Made by a program: the position numbers and the translations under genes | Part shown: one piece after another, positions 24,721-33,238 of the stretch | Position numbering within the stretch: position 1 is the first letter of the stretch | Layout: each line of letters opens with the position of its first letter | The notes under the pieces: generated by a model | Database searches by the model: none | Told to the model about the DNA's origin: nothing | Seen by the model: the letters and a program-made list of their open reading frames with translations, nothing else | Assembly (NCBI RefSeq): GCF_900114915.1 | Contig: NZ_FOUS01000016.1 | Location: 1-64,000, forward strand | Length of the DNA stretch: 64,000 nucleotides | Source: Bradyrhizobium sp. Rc3b | GTDB taxonomy: Bacteria > Pseudomonadota > Alphaproteobacteria > Rhizobiales > Xanthobacteraceae | Direction: 5' to 3'

Positions 24721-26886
24721 TCAATCGACACGCGCATCCAACCGGAACGCGTTTTCAACAATACGCAAGCCCACCTCATTGCTGAGCGACATCAGCGATT
24801 CCGGGTGGAATTGCACGCCGGCGACCGGCAGCGTCTTGTGCTCCAGCGCCATGGCGACACCGTCCTCGGTGCTGGCTGTGACGGACAACACCTCCGGCAT
24901 GCTGTCGCGCTCGAAATAAAGCGAGTGATAGCGGCCGATGACGATCTCGTTCGGCAGATTGCGCATCAATCGCCCGCCGCGCACCTGCACCCGCGAGGGC
25001 CGGCCATGGGCGGGATGGGTGAGTTGGCCGAGCTCGCCGCCGAAATATTCGCCGATCGCCTGCACGCCCAAGCAGACGCCGAACACCGGCAGCTTCCTCT
25101 CCAGCGCCGCGTCGATCGTCTTCTTGATCCCGAAATCTTCCGGCCTGCCGGGACCGGGCGACAGCACCAGCAAATCCCATGTCTTCCGCTTGAGCATGTC
25201 GAGCGCATGCACATGGCGGACCACGGTAACGTCGGCGCCGACCTGGCGGAAATAATCAGCGAGCATGTGCACGAAGCTATCGTCGTGATCGATCAACAGC
25301 ACCCGCTTGCCCGAGCCGGTCGCATCGGGCGCAAAGGTCGACAGCGGCTTCGGCGGATCGCCGCGCAGCGCCTGGAACAGCGCGGCGGCCTTGACCTGGC
25401 ATTCGCGGTCTTCAGCGGCCGGATCGGAATCGAACAGGCAGGTGGCGCCGACGCGCACTTCGGCGAGACCATCCTTCATGCGGATGGTGCGGATGGTCAG
25501 GCCGGTGTTGATGCTGCCGTCGAAGTTCACCGCACCGATCGCGCCGGCATACCAGCGGCGCGGCGAGCGCTCGTGATCCTCGACGAACTGCATCGCCCAG
25601 AGCTTGGGTGCGCCGGTCACCGTCACCGCCCAGGCGTGGGTGAGGAAGGCATCGAGCGCGTCGAAGCCGGGGCGCAGCATGCCCTCGACATGATCGACGG
25701 TGTGGAAGAGCTTTGAATAGGTCTCGATCTGGCGCCGCGCCAGCACCTTGATCGTGCCGGGCACGCAGACGCGCGCCTTGTCGTTACGGTCGACGTCGGT
25801 GCACATGTTGAGCTCGAACTCGTCCTTCTCCGAGTTCAGGAGCTGGCGGATCTGCTCGGCGTCGCCGATCGCATCGCTGCCGCGCGCGATCGTGCCCGAG
25901 ATCGGGCAGGTCTCGACCCGGCGCCCGTCCGACCGCACGAACATTTCCGGCGAGGCCGACACCAGAAATTCGCCCTCACCCAGATTCATCAGCGCGCCGT
26001 AGGGCGACGGGTTGATGACGCAGAGGCGCTGGAAGACTTCGGCCGGCGAACGATCGCAAGGCTCGGCGAACAGCTGCCCAGGCACCGCTTCAAAGAGATC
26101 ACCGCGGGCGAAGGCCGCACGCGCGGTCTCGACCGTTGCCTGATATTCGCCGGGCGCGTGATCGGCAAAACCCTGCCGCGGCGTCTTCAGATACGGACTC
26201 TCGGCAGTCTCGCGGGGCAGGCCCTCGGTGGATTTGCCCTTCCAGGCAAAGTCGTACGAGAGCACCACGCCGCGGCCGGTGGCGCGGTCATAGGCCAGCA
26301 GGCGATCGGGGACGTAGAGCACGATGTCGCGCTGGTCCTGCTCGCGCGCGCGCTTCTGCACGAGGTCCTCGATCTGGAACACCAGGTCGTAGGCGAAGGC
26401 GCCGAACAGGCCGAGCAGTCCGTCGTCATTGGCGGAGAAGGCGGCGACGAGATCGCGCACCAGCGACATCACGCTGGCGCGCCGCGTACGCTGGTCTTCC
26501 TCGACCGGCGCATCGCCGCGGATGATGTGGCCGGCAAGCCGCGTCGCCGTCTTCTCGGAGATGACGACGCAGGGCTCGCGCAGCACATCGACCAGGAAGG
26601 CGATCAGCACCTGCCCACGCTCGTTCAGCGCTTCCAGCTTGAAATTGACGCCAGTGGTCTCGAGCTTGAGCGGCGGATCGGAGAAGCCGAGGTCAAAGCT
26701 CTCATAGCGGCCGGGCACGGTCGTGCCCGAGGACAGCACCACGCCGCGACGGCGGTCGAGCAGGCTCACGAGATCGTCGAGCCTGTTGGCGCCGCCGGTG
26801 AACTGCTCCGCCACGCGCGTGATCGCGAGACCCGCGCGGGTCGCGTACTCACTTCTGGCCGGGAGGGCAAAGACTGTCCTGTTCAT
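24721..26886 (-). CDS. trpE(G): Fused anthranilate synthase TrpE-TrpG
   Basis: 721 residues. The N-terminal two thirds is the TrpE chorismate-binding subunit (for example PISGTIARGSDAIGDAE and MCTDVDRNDKARVCVPGTI, with GAPKLWAMQFVEDHE); the TrpG glutamine amidotransferase begins near 525 (GKRVLLIDHDDSF). Its catalytic Cys is in FGVCLGVQAIGEYFGG near 602 and the His/Glu of the triad in VQFHPESLMSL near 689. It makes anthranilate, the first step of tryptophan synthesis. The fusion is characteristic of Rhizobiales. AGAGGA precedes the ATG. It is preceded by a Trp-codon leader gene and stem-loops, so control by attenuation is expected. Confidence 0.95.
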   Translation of the reverse strand: MNRTVFALPARSEYATRAGLAITRVAEQFTGGANRLDDLVSLLDRRRGVVLSSGTTVPGRYESFDLGFSDPPLKLETTGVNFKLEALNERGQVLIAFLVDVLREPCVVISEKTATRLAGHIIRGDAPVEEDQRTRRASVMSLVRDLVAAFSANDDGLLGLFGAFAYDLVFQIEDLVQKRAREQDQRDIVLYVPDRLLAYDRATGRGVVLSYDFAWKGKSTEGLPRETAESPYLKTPRQGFADHAPGEYQATVETARAAFARGDLFEAVPGQLFAEPCDRSPAEVFQRLCVINPSPYGALMNLGEGEFLVSASPEMFVRSDGRRVETCPISGTIARGSDAIGDAEQIRQLLNSEKDEFELNMCTDVDRNDKARVCVPGTIKVLARRQIETYSKLFHTVDHVEGMLRPGFDALDAFLTHAWAVTVTGAPKLWAMQFVEDHERSPRRWYAGAIGAVNFDGSINTGLTIRTIRMKDGLAEVRVGATCLFDSDPAAEDRECQVKAAALFQALRGDPPKPLSTFAPDATGSGKRVLLIDHDDSFVHMLADYFRQVGADVTVVRHVHALDMLKRKTWDLLVLSPGPGRPEDFGIKKTIDAALERKLPVFGVCLGVQAIGEYFGGELGQLTHPAHGRPSRVQVRGGRLMRNLPNEIVIGRYHSLYFERDSMPEVLSVTASTEDGVAMALEHKTLPVAGVQFHPESLMSLSNEVGLRIVENAFRLDARVD

Positions 26887-26934
26887 GTGATCCTCTTGGG
26901 GTCCTCTTACGAGACTTGCCGAGGAAACGCCACA

Positions 26935-26974
26935 CAGGACAAACGATCAGGCCGCCGCACTGCGTTGGCGACCT
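26935..26974 (-). promoter_or_regulatory. trpE(G) attenuator stem (putative)
   Basis: Read on the minus strand, AGGTCGCC pairs with GGCGGCCT across a 10-base loop (one G:U), followed by GATCGTTTGTCC. This sits between the leader peptide gene and trpE(G) and is the best candidate for the terminator. The T content is modest. A second stem, CACCTC / GAGGTG at 27007-27023, overlaps the leader stop codon and could be part of the alternative pairing. Confidence 0.5.
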
Positions 26975-27013
26975 CAGACGATTTGGGAAAGGAAAATCGC
27001 ACCGGCCACCTCG

Positions 27014-27079
27014 TTAGGAGGTGCGCCACCAAAAACGGGCTGGGCGAACGGCGGTGCTCATGGGGGCGATACTCACCAT
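27014..27079 (-). CDS. trpL: trpL leader peptide with tandem Trp codons
   Basis: Reading from an ATG on the minus strand gives a 21-residue peptide beginning MVSIAPM, with two adjacent tryptophans in RFWWR, then TS and TAA. A second ATG seven codons in would give a 15-residue version beginning MSTAVR. It lies 127 bases upstream of the trpE(G) start, with stem-loops between. This is the arrangement of the trp attenuators studied in Rhizobiales, where leader ribosome stalling on Trp codons controls termination, and in Sinorhizobium the leader RNA and peptide also act in trans. The second half of the text is family knowledge. Confidence 0.75.
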   Translation of the reverse strand: MVSIAPMSTAVRPARFWWRTS

Positions 27080-27111
27080 GGCGCGGGGGCGGCGTCAAGG
27101 GTGGCCGGGCA

Positions 27112-27195
27112 GTAGCCCGGATGGAGCGCAGCGCAATCCGGGGTTCGTGCCACAAGGGAAAGTCCCCGGATTACGCTGCGCTCCATCCGGGCTAC
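27112..27195. repeat. Intergenic inverted repeat, family D, copy 1
   Basis: GTAGCCCGGATGGAGCGCAG and CTGCGCTCCATCCGGGCTAC are almost perfect complements, enclosing a smaller repeat (GCGCAATCCGGGG...CCCCGGATTACGC). It lies between trpL and the dienelactone hydrolase gene. Relatives are at 51354 and 51891. Confidence 0.9.
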
Positions 27196-27203
27196 AGGCT
27201 GGG

Positions 27204-27893
27204 TCAGGCTGCGCTGTTACCGCCGAGATGATTGGCGAAGAACTTGATTGCCCTGCCCCAGGCGAGCTCGGCGGCCTCGCGGTCATGCACGGCCTGGCGC
27301 TGCTCGTTGACGAAAGCGTGCTCGGCGTCATAGCGGAACAGCTCCAGCGACTTCCCGGCGGCCTTCATGGCCTTCTCGAAGCCGCCCACCAGCTCCGGCG
27401 TGCACCAATCGTCCTTGTTGGCGAAATGGGCCTGGAGCGGGATCTTGACGTCGGCGGGCTTGGCCGCCTGCTCCGGCGGGATGCCGTAGAACACGACGCC
27501 GGCCGCGAGCTCCGGTACATGCACCGAGCCGATGATGGTGACGGCGCCGCCGAGACAGAAGCCGGTCAGCCCGACCTTGGCACCGTTACGCGACAGATAT
27601 TGCGCGGCGCCGCGTACCGTCTGCGTGGTGGCGTCCATGAAGTCGAGCGAGTTCATCTCCTTGTTGGCGCTGTCCGTGTCGTGATACGGCACCACCTTGC
27701 CCTTGTAGAGATCGGGCGCCAGCGCGTCGAAACCGGCCAGCGCGAAGCGGTCGCACAGGCCTTTGATCTGGTCCGACAGGCCCCACCATTCCTGGATCAC
27801 GACCACGCCCGGCGCGTTGCCGCGCGCGGCATTGGCGAGATAGCCCGAGGCCTCCTTGCCGTCCGGACGCTTGAAGGTGATGGCGGTTCCCAT
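27204..27893 (-). CDS. Dienelactone hydrolase family protein
   Basis: 229-residue alpha/beta hydrolase. The nucleophile elbow is GFCLGGAV, with a catalytic Cys rather than Ser, the acid is probably the Asp of NKDDWCTPE, and the His is in DAEHAFVNEQRQ. The oxyanion region EWWGLSDQIKGLCDRFALAGF is typical of the family. Dienelactone hydrolases open lactones in aromatic degradation, but many members, including this genomic setting, have no assigned substrate. ATG at 27893 has GGAGG five bases upstream. It is followed on the minus strand by trpL and preceded by repeats and the bc1 operon terminator. Confidence 0.88.
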   Translation of the reverse strand: MGTAITFKRPDGKEASGYLANAARGNAPGVVVIQEWWGLSDQIKGLCDRFALAGFDALAPDLYKGKVVPYHDTDSANKEMNSLDFMDATTQTVRGAAQYLSRNGAKVGLTGFCLGGAVTIIGSVHVPELAAGVVFYGIPPEQAAKPADVKIPLQAHFANKDDWCTPELVGGFEKAMKAAGKSLELFRYDAEHAFVNEQRQAVHDREAAELAWGRAIKFFANHLGGNSAA

Positions 27894-27984
27894 GGTGTCC
27901 TCCGATGAGTTCTTGGGGGAGCGGTTGGTGGCATCTTGGCGGGTGCATGCGAATGACGCAATCACCGCGCAAACAAACTCTCGT

Positions 27985-28090
27985 GCCCCGGATGCTGCGC
28001 AGCGCGTTGCCCCTTGCGGCGTGATGCGCTGCCGATCCGGGGCCCCTACGAGCATTCTGGGTCCCGGCTCGCGCTTCGCGCGTCCGGGAC
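27985..28090. repeat. Two inverted repeats downstream of the bc1 operon
   Basis: The first pairs GCCCCGGAT with ATCCGGGGC (27985-28043) and contains a nested TGCGCAGCGCG / GCGCTGC pairing; the second is GTCCCGG-N16-CCGGGAC (28061-28090). They precede the oppositely placed terminator of fbcH and the dienelactone hydrolase promoter. No gene is visible here. Confidence 0.7.
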
Positions 28091-28101
28091 ACGGACCCAA
28101 C

Positions 28102-28123
28102 AAAAAAGCCCCCTTGCGGGGGC
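28102..28123 (-). terminator. Terminator of the cytochrome bc1 operon
   Basis: On the minus strand, GCCCCC-GCAA-GGGGGC is followed by TTTTTTG, a textbook intrinsic terminator. It lies about 30 bases after the fbcH stop. Confidence 0.95.
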
Positions 28124-28152
28124 TTCTTCATTTTCTCGTCGCATCAGAGCGC

Positions 28153-30225
28153 TCAGTGCGAGCTGGCCCAGACCTTCTTCTTGGTGAAGTACATCAGGCC
28201 CGCGAACAGGATCAGGAACACGAAGACCTGGAATCCGAGGCGCTTGCGCGCTTCCATGTGCGGCTCCGCGGTCCACATCAGGAAGGTGGTGACGTCCTTG
28301 GAGTACTGCGCGACCGTGGTCGGCGAGCCGTCGTCATAGGTCACCTGGCCGTCGCTGAGCGGCTTCGGCATCTTGATGGCGTGGCCCGGGAAGTACTTGT
28401 TGTAGTACGAGCCCTCCGGGATGGTGACGCCTTCCGGCACCTTGTCCTCGAAGCCTTGCAGCAATGCCGAGACGTAGTCCGGGCCCTGCTCCTGGAACTG
28501 GGTGAAGAAGTCGAAGATGAACCAGGGGAAGCCGCGCTTATAGGAGCGCGCCTTGGTGATCAGGGAGAGGTCGGGCGGCGCCGCGCCACCGTTCGCCGCG
28601 CGAGCGGCCTGCTCGTTCGGGAACGGCGAGGGGAAATAGTCCGCCGGACGCCCCGCACGCTCGAACATGTCGCCGGCATCGTTCGGACCGTCCTTGACCT
28701 TGTAGTCCGACGCGAAGGCCGCCGCCTGCGCCACCGAATAGCCGGGCCCACCGGGCTCGGCGAGGTTGCGGAAGGCCACATAGGACAGGCCGTGGCAGCT
28801 GGCGCAGACCTCCTTGTAGACCTTCAGGCCGCGCTGCAGCGCGCCGCGGTCGAACTTACCGAAAGGGCCGGAGAACGACCATTTGTTGCCCGGAGGCGTA
28901 TCGCTGCCTTCAGACGCCTTCGCGCTGTCGACCGAGCCTGCGAACAACGAACCGGCGAGCGCCAGCATGATCGCGGTCGAAACCATCGGCGTCGATCGGC
29001 TGCCGGTCTTGGCTAGCACCGCATCCGAGATCGAGTTCGGCACCGGCCGCGGCTTCTCGATGCGCGAGAGCAGCGGCAGCACGATCAGGAAGTAGGCGAA
29101 GTAGCAGACCGTCAGGACCCGGCCGGCAATGACGTAGATGCCTTCCGGCGGCTGCGCCCCGAGATAGCCGAGCAGGATGCAGACCACGACGAAGATCCAG
29201 AAGAACTGCTTGGCCAGCGGGCGATACTTCGACGACCTCGTCTTCGCGGCGTCCAGCCAGGGCAGGAAACACAGGATGATGATCGCACCGAACATCCCGA
29301 TGACGCCGGCGAGCTTGTTCGGGATCGAGCGCAGGATCGCGTAGAACGGCAGGTAATACCATTCCGGCACGATGTGCGGCGGCGTCACGCCCGGGTTCGC
29401 CGGAATGTAGTTGTCGGCGTCGCCGAGATAGTTCGGCATGTAGAAGATGAACCAGGCGTAGAGCAGCAGGAAGCAGGCGACGCCGAACATGTCCTTGATG
29501 GTCGCATGCGGCGTGAACGGCACCGTGTCCTTTTCCGTCTTCGGCTCGACGCCGTCAGGATTGTTCTGGCCGGCGACGTGCAGCGCCCAGACGTGGAGCA
29601 CGACGACGCCCGCGATCAGGAACGGCAGCAGGTAATGCAGCGAGAAGAAGCGGTTGAGCGTCGGATTGCCGACCGAATAGCCGCCCCACAGCAGCGTCAC
29701 GATGCTCTCGCCGACATAGGGAATGGCGGAGAACAGGTTGGTGATGACCGTGGCGCCCCAGAAACTCATCTGGCCCCAGGGCAGCACGTAGCCCATGAAG
29801 CCGGTCGCCATCATCAAGAGGTAGATGATGACGCCGAGGATCCACAGCACCTCGCGCGGCTCCTTGTAGGACCCGTAATAGAGGCCGCGGAACATGTGAA
29901 CGTAGACGGCGACAAAGAACATCGATGCGCCGACCGCATGCATGTTGCGCAGCAGCCAGCCGTAGTTCACGTCACGGACGATCAGCTCGACCGATTTGAA
30001 GGCGAGATCGGCATGCGGCGTATAATGCATCGCCAGGATCACGCCGGTCAGGATCTGCATCCCCAGCATGAAGGAAAGGATGGCGCCGAAGGTCCACCAA
30101 TAGTTCAGGTTACGCGGGGTGGGATAGGCAACGAACGAGGAGTGCATGAGGCCGAGGATCGGCAGGCGCCGCTCGATCCATTGCAGGGCCGGATTGCTCG
30201 GCTGGTAGTCGGATGGTCCGCTCAT
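28153..30225 (-). CDS. fbcH: Fused cytochrome b / cytochrome c1 precursor (bc1 complex)
   Basis: 690 residues. Residues 1 to about 410 are cytochrome b, an eight-helix membrane protein with the haem ligands visible as NMHAVGASMFFVAVYVHMFRG and HYLLPFLIAGVVVLHVWALHV. A second signal-peptide-like segment (TAIMLALAGSLFAGSVDSAKA, about 417-437) precedes cytochrome c1, whose CxxCH is CASCHGLSYVAFRNLAEPGGPGYS near residue 473. A C-terminal membrane anchor (FQVFVFLILFAGLMYFTKKK) follows. The polyprotein arrangement is known from Bradyrhizobium fbcH, where the signal peptidase separates the halves. It follows fbcF by 62 bases. Confidence 0.96.
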   Translation of the reverse strand: MSGPSDYQPSNPALQWIERRLPILGLMHSSFVAYPTPRNLNYWWTFGAILSFMLGMQILTGVILAMHYTPHADLAFKSVELIVRDVNYGWLLRNMHAVGASMFFVAVYVHMFRGLYYGSYKEPREVLWILGVIIYLLMMATGFMGYVLPWGQMSFWGATVITNLFSAIPYVGESIVTLLWGGYSVGNPTLNRFFSLHYLLPFLIAGVVVLHVWALHVAGQNNPDGVEPKTEKDTVPFTPHATIKDMFGVACFLLLYAWFIFYMPNYLGDADNYIPANPGVTPPHIVPEWYYLPFYAILRSIPNKLAGVIGMFGAIIILCFLPWLDAAKTRSSKYRPLAKQFFWIFVVVCILLGYLGAQPPEGIYVIAGRVLTVCYFAYFLIVLPLLSRIEKPRPVPNSISDAVLAKTGSRSTPMVSTAIMLALAGSLFAGSVDSAKASEGSDTPPGNKWSFSGPFGKFDRGALQRGLKVYKEVCASCHGLSYVAFRNLAEPGGPGYSVAQAAAFASDYKVKDGPNDAGDMFERAGRPADYFPSPFPNEQAARAANGGAAPPDLSLITKARSYKRGFPWFIFDFFTQFQEQGPDYVSALLQGFEDKVPEGVTIPEGSYYNKYFPGHAIKMPKPLSDGQVTYDDGSPTTVAQYSKDVTTFLMWTAEPHMEARKRLGFQVFVFLILFAGLMYFTKKKVWASSH

Positions 30226-30287
30226 GATGCGATCCTGAGGAAATAGTACGACGAGACGGCGCGAAGCTTCGGACGAGGATCCGAGGC

Positions 30288-30818
30288 TCAGCCGATCTGG
30301 ATTTTGGTGTCGGAAACGAACTGGTACGGCGGCACCGGCAGGTTCGCGGGCGCGGGCCCCTGGCGGATGCGGCCGGACGAATCGTACTGCGAACCATGGC
30401 AGGGGCAGAAGAAGCCGTCGTAGCTGCCTTCATGAGCGATCGGGATGCAGCCGAGATGGGTGCAGATGCCGATCACGACCAGCCATTGCTCGTGGCCGGA
30501 CTTGACCCGGGCCTCGTCGGACTGCGGATCGGGCAGGCTCGCCACGTTGACGGCGCGCGCCTCGTCGATCTGCTTCTTGGTGCGGTGGCTGATGTAGATC
30601 GGCTTGCCGCGCCAGAACACCTTGATGTCCTGGCCTTCGGCGACCGGACTGAGATCGACCTCGATCGGCGCACCGGCGGCGATGGTCGAGGCGTCAGGAT
30701 TCATTTGGGAAATGAAGGGCCAGAGCGCAGCTGCGCCCCCTACTGCTGCAGCTGCCCCCGTTGCAACGAATAAGAAATCACGGCGTGTCGGATGGTCCGC
30801 CGAAGACGCTGTCGTCAC
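30288..30818 (-). CDS. fbcF: Rieske iron-sulfur protein of the bc1 complex
   Basis: 176 residues from a GTG start. The twin-arginine signal HPTRRDFLFVATGAAAAVGG is the usual Tat anchor that also acts as the membrane helix. The [2Fe-2S] ligands are in CTHLGCIPI and CPCHGSQYDSSGRIRQGPAP, the two Rieske boxes. Together with fbcH it makes the ubiquinol:cytochrome c oxidoreductase of the respiratory chain. The promoter must be within the spacer up to about 31100. Symbol petA is a synonym in other genomes. Confidence 0.97.
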   Translation of the reverse strand: MTTASSADHPTRRDFLFVATGAAAAVGGAAALWPFISQMNPDASTIAAGAPIEVDLSPVAEGQDIKVFWRGKPIYISHRTKKQIDEARAVNVASLPDPQSDEARVKSGHEQWLVVIGICTHLGCIPIAHEGSYDGFFCPCHGSQYDSSGRIRQGPAPANLPVPPYQFVSDTKIQIG

Positions 30819-31107
30819 GATTCCAACCCTTTCTTCTTGTGCAACCGGTGGAACCGCTCCAGGGGGCGCCCATGAGGTCCCCGGAAAGGCTGCCGGCGCC
30901 CGCGGCCCCCCGCGGCGGCAGAACTTCGCATGTTCACCTCTAAACGGGCAAAACAGCAGTCCAGAATCGTTCTATTGGCACCCTTGCCGGGCGAGCGCAA
31001 GCCCGCTATCGGCGCGGGAGCGTGCAATGCACGAATTCCCGGGCAGGCGATGTTTTATTGAGACATTTCCGCCCCGCATCTCCCCCGAGACAGCCCTCGC
31101 ACAGCCC

Positions 31108-31566
31108 ATGCAGATAGCGCTTTTCCAACCCGACATCGCCCAGAACACCGGCACGATTCTCAGGCTTTGCGCTTGCCTGGGCATCGCCGCCCATATCATC
31201 GAACCGGCGGGCTTCCCCGTCTCAGACCGCCTGTTCCGCCGGGCGGGAATGGACTACCTCGATCATGTCAGCCTTATCAGGCACGACTCCTGGGCCAAAT
31301 TCGAGGACTGGCGCACCGCCCATGGCTACCGCTTGCTGCTGTTCACCACGAAAGCTGCCACCGACTACCGCGATTTCCGTTACCAGACGTCGGACATCCT
31401 GCTATTCGGGCGCGAGAGCGCCGGTGTCACCGACGCGGTGGTCGAGGCAGCGGATGCGCGGCTGGTGATCCCGATCAAGGCGGGGCTGCGGTCGCTCAAT
31501 GTCGCCATGACCGCGGCCATGGCCGCCGGCGAGGCGCTGCGGCAGATCCGGAACCCGCAAGCCTGA
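31108..31566 (+). CDS. trmL: tRNA (cytidine(34)-2'-O)-methyltransferase TrmL
   Basis: 152 residues. The SPOUT methyltransferase TrmL modifies the wobble ribose of some tRNA-Leu. The sequence begins MQIALFQPDIAQNTGTILRLCACLG, the classic N-terminus, and LLFGRESAGVT and IPIKAGLRSLNVAMTAAMAAGEA form the trefoil-knot SAM site. The ATG at 31108 is chosen over upstream alternatives because the family begins exactly here. It is 18 bases from queE, so both tRNA-modification genes may be cotranscribed. Confidence 0.93.
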   Translation: MQIALFQPDIAQNTGTILRLCACLGIAAHIIEPAGFPVSDRLFRRAGMDYLDHVSLIRHDSWAKFEDWRTAHGYRLLLFTTKAATDYRDFRYQTSDILLFGRESAGVTDAVVEAADARLVIPIKAGLRSLNVAMTAAMAAGEALRQIRNPQA

Positions 31567-31584
31567 CAGATTGAGGAGAGACGA

Positions 31585-32217
31585 TTGAGTTACGCGGTCA
31601 AGGAGATCTTCCTGACCTTGCAAGGCGAAGGCGCCCATGCTGGGCGCGCGTCCGTGTTCTGCCGTTTTGCCGGCTGCAATCTCTGGAGCGGCCGCGAGGC
31701 GGACCGCCTTGAGGCCACCTGCAAGTTCTGCGACACGGATTTCGTCGGAACCGACGGCACCCTCGGCGGCCGCTACGGCTCGGCCGCGGAGCTCGCCGAC
31801 ACCATCGCCGCGCAATGGACTGCGGCTGCCGCCAACCGCTACGTGGTGCTGACCGGCGGCGAGCCGCTGCTCCAGGTCGACGCCGCGCTGATCGGGGCGC
31901 TCCACGCCCGCGGCTTCGAGATCGGCGTCGAGACCAACGGCACCATCGCAGCGCCGGACGGGCTCGACTGGATCTGCGTCAGCCCCAAGGGCGGCAGCGA
32001 ATTGGTGCTGCGCCAGGGCCACGAGCTGAAGCTGGTCTATCCGCAGGCCCTCGCCGCGCCCGAGACGTTCGAGCACCTCGCCTTCGAGCGCTTCTCGCTG
32101 CAGCCGATGGACGGACCCGAGGTCATCGAGAACACCGCGCGCGCGATCGACTACTGCCTGCGTCATCCGCAATGGCGGCTCAGCGTGCAGACGCACAAAT
32201 CGCTCGGCATCCGATAG
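31585..32217 (+). CDS. queE: 7-carboxy-7-deazaguanine synthase QueE
   Basis: 210-residue radical SAM enzyme of queuosine/preQ0 biosynthesis, starting with TTG after an AGGAGAG site. FLTLQGEGAHAGRASVFCRFAGCNLWSGRE is the family N-terminus, in which substrate and cluster-binding Cys residues are displaced from the classic CX3CX2C; the remaining cluster residues follow in ATCKFCDTDFVGTDG, as in proteobacterial QueE. LTGGEPLLQVD is the radical SAM GGE motif. It lies after trmL, another tRNA-modification gene; the remaining que genes are not here. Confidence 0.95.
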   Translation: MSYAVKEIFLTLQGEGAHAGRASVFCRFAGCNLWSGREADRLEATCKFCDTDFVGTDGTLGGRYGSAAELADTIAAQWTAAAANRYVVLTGGEPLLQVDAALIGALHARGFEIGVETNGTIAAPDGLDWICVSPKGGSELVLRQGHELKLVYPQALAAPETFEHLAFERFSLQPMDGPEVIENTARAIDYCLRHPQWRLSVQTHKSLGIR

Positions 32218-32227
32218 GGACAGATTT

Positions 32228-32315
32228 GTAGAGTGGGCAAAGCGGAGCGTGCCCACCATTCAAGATGACGGTAGAAGACGTGGGCACGGCGCAAGGGCGC
32301 CTTTGCCTACCCTAC
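32228..32315. repeat. Intergenic inverted repeat, family A, copy 3
   Basis: GTAGAGTGGGCAAAGCGGAG and CGCCTTTGCCTACCCTAC form the outer stem, with CGTGCCCAC / GTGGGCACG inside. It lies between queE and hemF. Confidence 0.9.
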
Positions 32316-32344
32316 GGCACACTCCGCGTGGTAAGCGACCGGGA

Positions 32345-33238
32345 ATGAAGATGGACATGTCGACGATCGAAGACCGCAAGGGCCGCGCCCGCGCCTGGTT
32401 CGAGGCCTTGCGTGACGACATCTGCGCGAGCTTCGAGCGGCTCGAGGACGACGCCCCGCAAAGCCTCTATCCAGGCGAAGCAGGCCGCTTCAAGCGCACG
32501 CCCTGGCAACGCACCGACCATACCGGAGCGGCCGGTGGCGGTGGCGTGATGTCGATGATGCATGGCCGCCTGTTCGAAAAGGTCGGCGTGCACTGCTCGA
32601 CCGTGCATGGCGAATTCGCGCCCGAGTTTCGCGCGCAGATTCCCGGCGCCGCGGACGATCCAAAATTCTGGGCCTCCGGCATTTCGCTGATCGCCCATAT
32701 GCGCAATCCGAACGTGCCCGCCGTGCACATGAACACCCGCTTCGTCGTCACCACGAAAGCCTGGTTCGGCGGCGGCGCCGATCTCACGCCGGTGCTCGAC
32801 CGACGGCGCACCCAGGACGATGCCGACAGCATCGCTTTCCACGCCGCGATGAAGCAAGCCTGCAACCAGCCGAACGGCGTTGCCGACTACGACAAATACA
32901 AGAAATGGTGCGACGAATATTTCTACCTGCCGCACCGCAAAGAGGCGCGCGGCATCGGCGGCATCTTCTACGACTGGCACGACAGCGGCGACTGGGACGC
33001 CGACCTCGCCTTCACCAAAGACGTCGGCCGCGCTTTCCTGAAGATCTATCCCGACATCGTCAGGCGCAATTTCGCGGCGGGCTGGACCGCCGCAGACCGC
33101 GAGGAGCAATTGATCCGGCGCGGCCGCTATGTCGAATTCAACCTGCTCTACGATCGCGGCACCATCTTCGGGCTGAAGACCGGCGGCAATGTGGATTCGA
33201 TCCTGTCGTCGATGCCGCCGGAGGTGAAGTGGCCATGA
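32345..33238 (+). CDS. hemF: Oxygen-dependent coproporphyrinogen III oxidase
   Basis: 297 residues. HemF converts coproporphyrinogen III to protoporphyrinogen IX in aerobic haem synthesis. Conserved blocks include SISLIAHMRNPNVPAVHMNTRF-like sequence (ISLIAHMRNPNVPAVHMNTR), AWFGGGADLTPV, the DYDKYKKWCDEYFYLPHRKEARGIGGIFYDW region and YVEFNLLYDRGTIFGLKTGGN near the end. ATG at 32345 was preferred over in-frame ATGs slightly downstream; the exact start is uncertain. The stop overlaps the start of the following HAD gene by four bases (ATGA). Confidence 0.95.
   Translation: MKMDMSTIEDRKGRARAWFEALRDDICASFERLEDDAPQSLYPGEAGRFKRTPWQRTDHTGAAGGGGVMSMMHGRLFEKVGVHCSTVHGEFAPEFRAQIPGAADDPKFWASGISLIAHMRNPNVPAVHMNTRFVVTTKAWFGGGADLTPVLDRRRTQDDADSIAFHAAMKQACNQPNGVADYDKYKKWCDEYFYLPHRKEARGIGGIFYDWHDSGDWDADLAFTKDVGRAFLKIYPDIVRRNFAAGWTAADREEQLIRRGRYVEFNLLYDRGTIFGLKTGGNVDSILSSMPPEVKWP

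Noticed and set aside
24175..25716. 513-codon open frame antisense to apt and trpE(G)
   Set aside because: No domain motif and full overlap with two clear genes.
28153..28290. An independent short gene at the end of fbcH
   Set aside because: The reading frame continues cytochrome c1 to its C-terminal anchor; no separate start is needed.
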